Positions 1 to 5,657 of a stretch of 13,028 nucleotides of DNA are shown piece after piece. Positions within the stretch are counted from its first letter, which is position 1; the number at the start of each line of letters is the position of its first letter. The stretch covers positions 1 through 13,028 of the forward strand of contig CAZBLU010000042.1 in the NCBI GenBank assembly GCA_964493015.1, read 5' to 3'. A program made the position numbers and the translations under genes. Origin of the DNA: Caldimicrobium sp964493015 (GTDB taxonomy: Bacteria; Desulfobacterota; Thermodesulfobacteria; Thermodesulfobacteriales; Thermodesulfobacteriaceae). A model generated the notes under the pieces. It did no database searches and had not been told where the DNA came from. It worked only from the letters and a program-made list of their open reading frames with translations.

Positions 1-36
1 CTGCCATTAAAATTAAATAGCCCTTATTATAGTGAA

Positions 37-65
37 ATTTTATTATAATCAGCACCAAAAGTCAA
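37..65 (-). promoter_or_regulatory. Candidate promoter for a gene leaving the left edge
   Basis: Read on the minus strand, TTGACT (60-65) is followed after 17 bases by TAAAAT (37-42). Each hexamer matches the sigma-70 type consensus at five of six positions. Transcription would start near position 30 and run off the left edge. A minus-strand ATG at 5-7 could be the first codon of the gene served, but only two codons are visible. An AAGGG lies about 13 bases before it, which is far for a ribosome binding site. Two further TATAAT hexamers on the same strand (42-47 and 26-31) lack a good -35 partner. The region is very AT-rich, so chance matches are likely. Confidence 0.35.
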
Positions 66-80
66 ATCTAAAGAAAAGTA

Positions 81-926
81 TCAGCGTTTTTTAAGGACCT
101 TAGGGGGCTTCTTTTGCTTTCTTTCCTCTCCTGGTGAGTAAACATATATCCAGAGATGACTCTGTAACTCTAAGGGATAATTTTGATTGCCAAATGTTTT
201 AAAACCTCTGGGAAGCTTTATTGTTATAACCCACCAGCCTTCTTCCTCAAAGTTGACCCAAAAATATCCCCGTTCATCAAGCTTAGTGGTTTTCCTAAAA
301 ATAGGTAAGTTTACCTCACCTGTAGAATCCTTAGGCAAAGCCTTTGGACTCAGTTTTTTCCGTAGCCGCTCTACCTCTACTTCTCCTTCAGTGAGAGGTT
401 CCCCTTGATAAAGGGCTTGCCCCCAAAAAAGGGCTCCTGCCCTTAGACCATAGGGCCTCGTAAAGGGCTTTATTTCCAGATCAAAACCACAGAGCCTATC
501 CCAAGCTCCTTCCCTCTCTACATGATAAACAGTCTTGGCAAAAGGTTTTACCAGTTTTCCTCTGTCCACCAGGAGGTCCTCACCTTCAAAGCAGAGTATG
601 TAATCCCCTTGCTCTTTCACCAGAATCTTAGCAGAATAAGCAATGCGAGGCTGATTAAACCAGGGGTCAAAAAGTTCTTCCCGAAAAAGGGTTAATTTCT
701 CCCTTTTTCCCTTGGGCTCGAGAAGAAAATATTGCTGAGGAACCTTAAGATCAAAAAAGTTGGCAAAGGCAGGTTCTCCTAAGGCTAAATGCCAGATCTT
801 TTCTTGCTGGCTCCTACCAAAGGAGTCATTATCGGTAAACAAAATTAATTTAGAGGCATAGGAGGGTAATCCCTTTAATAAAAGGATCAACCCCGTAAGA
901 AAGATCACCCTCCAAGCCTTGGGCAA
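81..926 (-). CDS. Secreted DUF4198 (NikM-like) family protein
   Basis: Probable exported periplasmic protein. Residues 1-24 form a signal peptide: a basic start, a hydrophobic core (about 7-20) and a SYA cleavage site after Ala24. The rest resembles DUF4198/NikM-like proteins. The first half is a beta-rich part with 'FDLEIKPFTRPYGLRAGALF' (about residues 147-166), followed by 'GEPLTEGEVEVE', which matches the family pattern of carbohydrate-binding-like beta domains. A later 'LDERGYFWVNFEEEGWWVI' segment resembles the DxxG-F...GWW part of the family. Some relatives sit beside nickel/cobalt transporters, but none is visible here, so a metal role is not supported by context. The start is TTG at 926, 21 bases after the stop of the upstream gene, with GGGAGAGG in front; a GTG six codons in is the alternative. 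It is the last gene of the pyrR operon. The family call is by pattern memory only, and the ligand is unknown. Confidence 0.7.
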   Translation of the reverse strand: MPKAWRVIFLTGLILLLKGLPSYASKLILFTDNDSFGRSQQEKIWHLALGEPAFANFFDLKVPQQYFLLEPKGKREKLTLFREELFDPWFNQPRIAYSAKILVKEQGDYILCFEGEDLLVDRGKLVKPFAKTVYHVEREGAWDRLCGFDLEIKPFTRPYGLRAGALFWGQALYQGEPLTEGEVEVERLRKKLSPKALPKDSTGEVNLPIFRKTTKLDERGYFWVNFEEEGWWVITIKLPRGFKTFGNQNYPLELQSHLWIYVYSPGEERKQKKPPKVLKKR

Positions 927-947
927 AGGAAGAGGCCTCTCCCTTGC

Positions 948-1433
948 TTAAGTATATCGATTCATTATCCAAGAGATAATGGCACTTTTAAGCTGTAACT
1001 CCTGTTCAGGAGTAAGGCTTGAAAGCCAATACTTTATCCACTTTTGCAGGCGATTGAGGTGGATTTTAGGGATCTTATCCCCATAAATCATCTCTAAGGC
1101 CAACATATACCAGGCAAAAATAGCCTGAAGGGACATGAAGCGGTACTCCATGGTGATGGGATAAAGACTATCGTAAAAGGCCTTATTGGCAAATTTTTTA
1201 TCGGCTTCAGTGGGAGTTTTACGGATAATAACACGAGGAGCCTTTTCTTCTAAACGAGGATGCTTTGTAAGTTCCCTAAGATATTCGAGATTCTCTTGGA
1301 AGCTTCTAAGCTTCTCCTGATTGAGACGCACAATCTCATCTTGAAGGGCTAAAAGGGCAAGTGGGTTTTCCCTTTCCCTGTAATACTTAGCAATCTTTTG
1401 TTTGAGCACAGATTTGCGTGATCTACCACCCAT
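948..1433 (-). CDS. Hypothetical protein, helical, 161 aa
   Basis: I do not recognise this protein. It starts with a basic stretch (GGRSRKSVLKQKIAKYYRER). A long charged helix follows, rich in Leu, Glu and Gln and likely coiled-coil (about residues 20-60). A second half (about 85-161) is rich in aromatic residues, with 'YDSLYPITMEYRFMSLQAIF' and 'IKYWLSSLTPEQELQL', and looks like a small helical bundle. There is no signal peptide and no clear membrane segment. The start was chosen by the ribosome binding site: AGAGGTGA (1441-1448) lies 7 bases before ATG at 1433. A TTG two codons further upstream (1439) would be only about one base from that site. It sits 15 bases after pyrR and 21 bases before the DUF4198 gene, so it should be co-transcribed. 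That context does not reveal a function. Confidence 0.75.
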   Translation of the reverse strand: MGGRSRKSVLKQKIAKYYRERENPLALLALQDEIVRLNQEKLRSFQENLEYLRELTKHPRLEEKAPRVIIRKTPTEADKKFANKAFYDSLYPITMEYRFMSLQAIFAWYMLALEMIYGDKIPKIHLNRLQKWIKYWLSSLTPEQELQLKSAIISWIMNRYT

Positions 1434-1440
1434 CGCCAAA

Positions 1441-1448
1441 TCACCTCT
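1441..1448 (-). promoter_or_regulatory. Ribosome binding site fixing the start of the 161-aa gene
   Basis: AGAGGTGA on the minus strand is a near-perfect anti-Shine-Dalgarno match. It lies 7 bases upstream of ATG 1433 but only about one base from the in-frame TTG at 1439, so it supports the shorter reading. Confidence 0.7.
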
Positions 1449-2012
1449 TTACTTACTTTCTAAACATATTTGGTCTTTACCATGTAATTCTTTAAAATAG
1501 ACAGAAACATAATCATAGGGAGCAATCTTTTTTATCTTTAAGGCTAAATAAGTAGGCTCGATGGGAAGCTCCCTTCCCCCCCTATCTACAAGGACGGCAA
1601 GCTCAATCTTTTTAGGTCTCCCCAGATCCATGAGGGCATCCATAGCAGCCCTTATAGTTCTCCCTGTAAAAATCACATCATCCACTAAGATCACATTCTT
1701 ATCCTCAATGGAAAAGGGGATCTCTGTCTTCTTAACCTCAGGATATTGACTAATCCTCGTCCAATCATCCCTGTAAAGAGTAATATCCAAATAACCTACA
1801 GGAATTTCTATATTTTTTTTCTGCTTAAAAATGTCTCTTAATCTATTAGTAACAGGCACACCGCCACAGCGTATCCCCACAAGGACTACATTTTCTAAAA
1901 TAGGGTGGTTTCCCAAAATTTTTTGGGCTAATTTTTCGATGAGCCTCTCTATCTTTGCAGGGCCTGCTATTACCTTTTTAAGTTTTTGCGTTAAAATATC
2001 TTCCATGAACAT
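1449..2012 (-). CDS. pyrR: PyrR: pyrimidine operon attenuator / uracil phosphoribosyltransferase
   Basis: PyrR is a phosphoribosyltransferase-fold protein. In many bacteria it binds UMP and pyr mRNA leaders to control attenuation, and it often also converts uracil and PRPP to UMP. Diagnostic segments are 'DITLYRDD' (about 76-83), the PRPP loop 'VILVDDVIFTGRTIRAAMDA' (107-126) and 'LAVLVDRGGRELPI', all in the order known from Bacillus PyrR. At 187 aa it is close to the usual 180. ATG at 2012 is preceded by AAGGG at 7 bases; a second ATG two codons in (2006) is possible. It heads a minus-strand operon whose other members are not pyrimidine genes. Only 41 bases separate it from the divergent thioesterase, too little for a classical PyrR-responsive attenuator leader unless the transcript starts inside that neighbour. 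Family identification is firm; the regulatory role here is not shown. Confidence 0.92.
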   Translation of the reverse strand: MFMEDILTQKLKKVIAGPAKIERLIEKLAQKILGNHPILENVVLVGIRCGGVPVTNRLRDIFKQKKNIEIPVGYLDITLYRDDWTRISQYPEVKKTEIPFSIEDKNVILVDDVIFTGRTIRAAMDALMDLGRPKKIELAVLVDRGGRELPIEPTYLALKIKKIAPYDYVSVYFKELHGKDQICLESK

Positions 2013-2053
2013 AAAATAGCCCTTTTTCTAATTTTGACAAGAGGCAAACCCTT

Positions 2054-2443
2054 ATGGATAGAATCACTTATCGGGTAATATATGGAGATACCGATTGCGG
2101 TGGGGTAATGTATTATGCTAATTATCTGCGTTTATTTGAAATGGGAAGAACAGAATACTTAAGAAAAAGGGGCCTCTCTTATAGAGAAATTGAGGATAAA
2201 TGGGGAATCCTTTTGCCTGTGATTGAGGTGTCAGTCAAATACAAGGCCTCTGCCCGTTATGACGATCTGCTCACCATAAAAACCTCTCTCCTTGAGGCAA
2301 AATCTTATAAGGTAACTTTTCAATACGAAATTTGGTCAGAAAAGAATCTCCTGGTGGAGGGCAAAACCACTCATGTAGCTATAACTAAGGAGGGAAAAGT
2401 AATCAAAATTCCTAAGGAAATTCTGGAAGTCCTTTCCAAATAA
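2054..2443 (+). CDS. YbgC-type acyl-CoA thioesterase (hotdog fold)
   Basis: A single-domain hotdog-fold thioesterase of the YbgC/4-hydroxybenzoyl-CoA thioesterase family, expected to hydrolyse acyl-CoA thioesters in the cytoplasm. The signature is at residues 10-24: 'YGDTDCGGVMYYANY', with the DTD motif (second Asp, residue 14, is the family's catalytic position) followed by 'EMGRTEYLR' on the long helix. 'VSVKYKASARYDDLLTIKT' matches the second strand region. At 129 aa it is of normal length. ATG at 2054 must be the start because the signature begins by residue 6; GAGG lies about 9 bases upstream. In proteobacteria ybgC often precedes tolQRA, but no tol or pal gene is visible here; ychF follows after 67 bases. 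The natural acyl substrate cannot be read from the sequence. Confidence 0.88.
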   Translation: MDRITYRVIYGDTDCGGVMYYANYLRLFEMGRTEYLRKRGLSYREIEDKWGILLPVIEVSVKYKASARYDDLLTIKTSLLEAKSYKVTFQYEIWSEKNLLVEGKTTHVAITKEGKVIKIPKEILEVLSK

Positions 2444-2496
2444 GGCATTTTGTCTTAATTTTAATTAAAATCACCTCAAAGGGTGGCTATTATAAA

Positions 2497-2502
2497 AGGA
2501 GG
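2497..2502 (+). promoter_or_regulatory. Strong ribosome binding site for the TTG start of ychF
   Basis: AGGAGG lies 8 bases before the TTG at 2511. This is the main support for using the uncommon TTG as initiator, because the next residues already belong to the conserved GTPase fold. Confidence 0.7.
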
Positions 2503-2510
2503 GATTAGGT

Positions 2511-3620
2511 TTGAATTTAAAGATAGGATTAGTTGGGCTTCCCAATGTGGGGAAATCGACGATTTTTAATGCCTTACTTCAGAAGGTTAAGGCTGAAGTG
2601 GCTAACTATCCCTTCTGCACTATTGAACCAAATATTGGATTGGTAGCCATTCCTGATGAAAGACTGGAAATTATTGCGAAAAAAGAACAAAGTGGCAAGA
2701 TTACTCCAGCTTTTATAGAATTTGTTGACATTGCAGGCCTGGTGAAAGGGGCAAGCCATGGGGCTGGCTTAGGGAATCAGTTCCTTTCTCACATAAGAGG
2801 TGTTTCTGCCATAGCACAAGTCCTAAGATGCTTTGAAGATACCGATATTGTCCATGTGGAAGGGGAAGTGAATCCCATAAGGGATGCCGAGATTATCGAG
2901 ATAGAGCTCATTTTGGCAGATTTGCAAACCATTCAAAGGCGAGAAGAAAAAACTCAAAAACAGGCGAAAAGTGATAAGGTTGCTAAAGCCGAATTAGAGA
3001 CTCTTAAAAAGGCAAAGGCCTTTTTGGAGGATTTAAAGCCTCTGAGATTATATAGAAAGGAATTTTCTGAAGAAGAATGGACTTATTTTGAGAAAACACT
3101 TTTTCTCTTGACTATAAAGCCTGTAATGTTTATAGCTAACATAGGAGAAGAGGATCTGACTAACCCTGAAAGGAATGTTCACTATCAAAAACTCAAGACA
3201 AAGTGTGAGGAAGAGGGTATACCCTTAGTTGCCCTCTGTGGAAAAATTGAAAATGAGCTTGCAGGGCTTGACCCTGAAGAGAGGGACTCTTTTTTGGAGG
3301 CCTATAGCTTAAAGGAACCAGGTTTGTATCAAATGATTCGGGAGGGCTTTAAGCTCCTCAAACTTATAAATTTCTTTACGGCAGGCCCCAAGGAAACGCG
3401 GGCCTGGACCATTAAAGAGGGAACTACAGCCAAAGAAGCTGCTGGTGAGATTCACTCCGATATAGAAAGGGGCTTCATAGCCGCCGAGGTCATCTCTTAT
3501 GAAGACTATCAAAAGGTGAAAAACTGGCATCAGGCAAAGGAGCTTGGATTGATCCGTCTGGAAGGTAAAGATTACATTGTGCAAGAGGGAGATCTCCTCT
3601 ATTTTCGTTTCAATGTGTAA
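2511..3620 (+). CDS. ychF: YchF/OLA1-family GTPase/ATPase
   Basis: A universally conserved TRAFAC-class P-loop NTPase of the Obg-related YchF/OLA1 group, which associates with ribosomes and often prefers ATP over GTP. Domains in order: the G domain with P-loop 'GLPNVGKST' (9-17) and G3 'DIAGL' (73-77); a charged coiled-coil insertion (about 128-175); the G4 position with 'NIGEED' (210-215), the NxxE form typical of YchF in place of NKxD; and a C-terminal TGS domain (about 284-367) starting at 'INFFTAGPKETRAW'. At 369 aa it is of usual length. The start is TTG at 2511 with AGGAGG 8 bases upstream. It may be co-transcribed with the thioesterase 67 bases before it, since I found no well-spaced promoter in the gap. 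Identification is firm. Confidence 0.96.
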   Translation: MNLKIGLVGLPNVGKSTIFNALLQKVKAEVANYPFCTIEPNIGLVAIPDERLEIIAKKEQSGKITPAFIEFVDIAGLVKGASHGAGLGNQFLSHIRGVSAIAQVLRCFEDTDIVHVEGEVNPIRDAEIIEIELILADLQTIQRREEKTQKQAKSDKVAKAELETLKKAKAFLEDLKPLRLYRKEFSEEEWTYFEKTLFLLTIKPVMFIANIGEEDLTNPERNVHYQKLKTKCEEEGIPLVALCGKIENELAGLDPEERDSFLEAYSLKEPGLYQMIREGFKLLKLINFFTAGPKETRAWTIKEGTTAKEAAGEIHSDIERGFIAAEVISYEDYQKVKNWHQAKELGLIRLEGKDYIVQEGDLLYFRFNV

Positions 3621-3674
3621 TAGCCTTTAATTTTCTTTAAACTTATTTTAACTATTATTTCTTATAATATACCC

Positions 3675-3703
3675 TTGAATTTTTAAACTTTAACTCATAT
3701 AAT
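3675..3703 (+). promoter_or_regulatory. Promoter of the glycogen operon, probably giving a leaderless mRNA
   Basis: TTGAAT (3675-3680) and a perfect TATAAT (3698-3703) are separated by exactly 17 bases. The expected start of transcription, about 7 bases past the -10 element, is A3710 or A3711, that is, at the ATG of the debranching enzyme gene. No Shine-Dalgarno sequence precedes that ATG. A second TATAAT at 3663-3668 has no convincing -35 partner. The 90-base gap is very AT-rich, so one chance match is possible, but consensus and spacing together are good. Confidence 0.55.
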
Positions 3704-3710
3704 AAAACTA

Positions 3711-5657
3711 ATGTTAAGTGAACTCTATGCCAGGTTTACCCCCTATGAATGGCTTCTTTCTAATAGGAAAGGTGGTTATGCCTTAGGAACAGCCTTTTTA
3801 GCAAACTTAAGAAAATATCATGGCCTCCTTATTGCTGGGAAAGAGGAAGGAAAGAGATATCACCTCCTCTCTTCCTTAGAGGAAAGGGTTATTTTCCCTT
3901 CTGGCCTAAACTTTCTTCTTGATACTAATTTCTACAGGGATACCCTCTATCCAGAGGGTTATAAACTGATAAAAGATTATTTTTTTAGACCTTTTCCTCG
4001 TTTTCTCTTTCAATGTCCCTACAAAGGAGAACCCTTTTTAGAAAAGACCCTTAGGTTTCACAGGGATAGAAATGTATTATTAATAAGTTATCATAATGTG
4101 AGTTCCTATCCCTATAAACTTATTTTGCGTCCCAAATTTACCTTTAGGAATCATCACGAGGTAAGCTCAGCCTCTTCTTGGCAGGGATATGCTCTTGAGA
4201 TTAACTCTCAAAGTGCCTTTCTTGCTAAGGAGGACCTTGCCCTCTTTCTCTATACTAATATGGGCAAGCTCAAAGATGAGGTTCTTTTCTATTACGGTGT
4301 CTACTATCCTTTAGAGGATTTAAGGGGTTATCCTGCCTTTGAGGACCTCTTTTCTCCCTTTTATATAGAAGTTGAGCTTCCTCCTAAGAAAACTCTACAT
4401 CTCCTTTTTAGTGACCAGGCCCTGTTTGACCCTTGGTCTGTAGTAAAAGATATTGAGGAGAGATATAGGCCCTATCCCCTACTTAATTTTGGGGCTCATG
4501 CCTTTGCAGAGGAGAATCTTTTAGCTATCCTCGAGGAAATGGTTGAGGACTTCCTTTTGGAAAGGGACATTATAGCAGGCTATCCCTGGTTTTATTGCTG
4601 GGGAAGGGATACCTTTATCGGGCTTCCTGCCCTCTTTTATCTAAAAGAGGGGAAAGAAAGGGCCTTAAAGATCTTTGAAGCCTACCTTGGGAGAATGAAA
4701 AAGGGCCTAATCCCTAATGTGATAGGCACGCCTGAGGAAACAAATTACAATTCTTTGGATGGGACCCTTTGGTTTGCCCTTCGCATCTTTGATTTTATTC
4801 AATTTTTTGAGGGAGAGATAAGTTCCCCTATTAAAGGGAAATTACTTTCAGCTATAGAAAGTATAATTGAGGCCTTTTTTGAGGAAGGAGACCTCCCTTT
4901 TTATGTGGATAAGAAGGATGGCTTTCTTGAGATACCAGATAGTGTCCCTTTAGCCCTGACCTGGATGGATGTGGTCATTGATAAGAAACCACTAACTCCG
5001 CGCTATGGAAAACCCATTGAAATCTCAGCCCTCTGGCACAATGTGCTCCTCCTTGCCCTTTCGCACTTAAGGGAAAATTTTATTAAAAAATTTAAACTGC
5101 AAGAATTAGTTCAAAGACAAAGAGAGACCTTTTCAAGATATTTTGGTGAAGGGGCTATTGCTGATCGTCTTTATCAAGGAAATCCCGTTTTTGAGACAAG
5201 ACCCAACTTTGTAATAGCCCTTGGCCTCCCCTTTACTCCAGCAAGCAAAGAGGTTTTAGCCCTGGCAGATAAGATAGTTAGAGAAGAGTTATTGACCTCC
5301 TTTGGATTAAGATCACTCTCTCCTAAGCATCCTGCCTTTAAGAGAAAGTATTTTGGAAATCAGTATCAGAGGGATTTAGCCTATCACCATGGCACAGTGT
5401 GGGTGTGGCTTCTCTATCCCTATAGTCAGATGTTGGCTAAACTTTTGACGCCTGAAGAATATATTCAGGAGCTCCAGAAGCTTCTCTTTCCCTTCAGGAA
5501 TCTCCTTCTTTCTGGTAAGGTAGGTAGCCTTCCAGAGCTCTATGATGGAGATAATCCCTATTATCCCAAGGGAGCTCCAGCCCAATTTTGGTCTGTTGCA
5601 GCTATCTTTCTTATGGAAAAGGAATTGGAAAAAATTAGGCCAGGAGAGAGGGTATGA
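3711..5657 (+). CDS. Glycogen debranching enzyme (amylo-alpha-1,6-glucosidase, GDE/GH133-type)
   Basis: Predicted to hydrolyse the alpha-1,6 branch points left in glycogen after phosphorylase action. Two regions fit the bacterial/archaeal GDE family. The first is an N-terminal beta-rich domain (about 1-230) opening with 'EWLLSNRKGGYALGT' (13-27) and 'NLRKYHGLL' (32-40). The second is a C-terminal (alpha/alpha)6 barrel (about 270-640) with 'WFYCWGRDTFIG' (293-304, the conserved WGRD), 'DGTLWF' (350-355), 'LTWMD' (416-420), 'TPRYGKPIEISALW' (429-442) and 'YHHGTVWVWLL' (558-568). At 648 aa the length is normal. The ATG at 3711 is the only plausible start: an in-frame stop lies at 3684-3686 with no start codon between, and the conserved region begins by residue 13. 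It has no ribosome binding site. It is the first gene of a four-gene cluster and overlaps the next by ATGA. Confidence 0.9.
   Translation: MLSELYARFTPYEWLLSNRKGGYALGTAFLANLRKYHGLLIAGKEEGKRYHLLSSLEERVIFPSGLNFLLDTNFYRDTLYPEGYKLIKDYFFRPFPRFLFQCPYKGEPFLEKTLRFHRDRNVLLISYHNVSSYPYKLILRPKFTFRNHHEVSSASSWQGYALEINSQSAFLAKEDLALFLYTNMGKLKDEVLFYYGVYYPLEDLRGYPAFEDLFSPFYIEVELPPKKTLHLLFSDQALFDPWSVVKDIEERYRPYPLLNFGAHAFAEENLLAILEEMVEDFLLERDIIAGYPWFYCWGRDTFIGLPALFYLKEGKERALKIFEAYLGRMKKGLIPNVIGTPEETNYNSLDGTLWFALRIFDFIQFFEGEISSPIKGKLLSAIESIIEAFFEEGDLPFYVDKKDGFLEIPDSVPLALTWMDVVIDKKPLTPRYGKPIEISALWHNVLLLALSHLRENFIKKFKLQELVQRQRETFSRYFGEGAIADRLYQGNPVFETRPNFVIALGLPFTPASKEVLALADKIVREELLTSFGLRSLSPKHPAFKRKYFGNQYQRDLAYHHGTVWVWLLYPYSQMLAKLLTPEEYIQELQKLLFPFRNLLLSGKVGSLPELYDGDNPYYPKGAPAQFWSVAAIFLMEKELEKIRPGERV

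Noticed and set aside
15..25. Shared 11-base word AAATAGCCCTT here and at 2014-2024, both before minus-strand starts
   Set aside because: An 11-base match is expected several times by chance in 13 kb, and its distance to the start codon differs between the two sites.
187..408. Open frame of 73 codons on the plus strand inside the DUF4198 gene
   Set aside because: It is antisense to a gene with a convincing signal peptide and family motifs, has Ser/Pro-rich low-complexity content and shows no supporting ribosome binding site.
2034..2064. TTGACA with TAGAAT 19 bases later as a promoter for the thioesterase
   Set aside because: Transcription would begin near 2071, downstream of the ATG at 2054 that the conserved hotdog signature requires, so this pair cannot make the full protein.
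2458..2471. 14-base perfect palindrome ATTTTAATTAAAAT before ychF as an operator or terminator
   Set aside because: It is pure A/T in an AT-rich gap, where such palindromes are frequent by chance, and it would be too weak as a hairpin at high temperature.
2488..2493. TATTAT as a -10 element for ychF
   Set aside because: It has no good -35 partner at 16-18 bases, and the predicted transcript would start inside the strong Shine-Dalgarno sequence at 2497-2502.
3309..3584. Open frame of 91 codons on the minus strand inside ychF
   Set aside because: It is antisense to the conserved TGS domain and has no features of a real protein.
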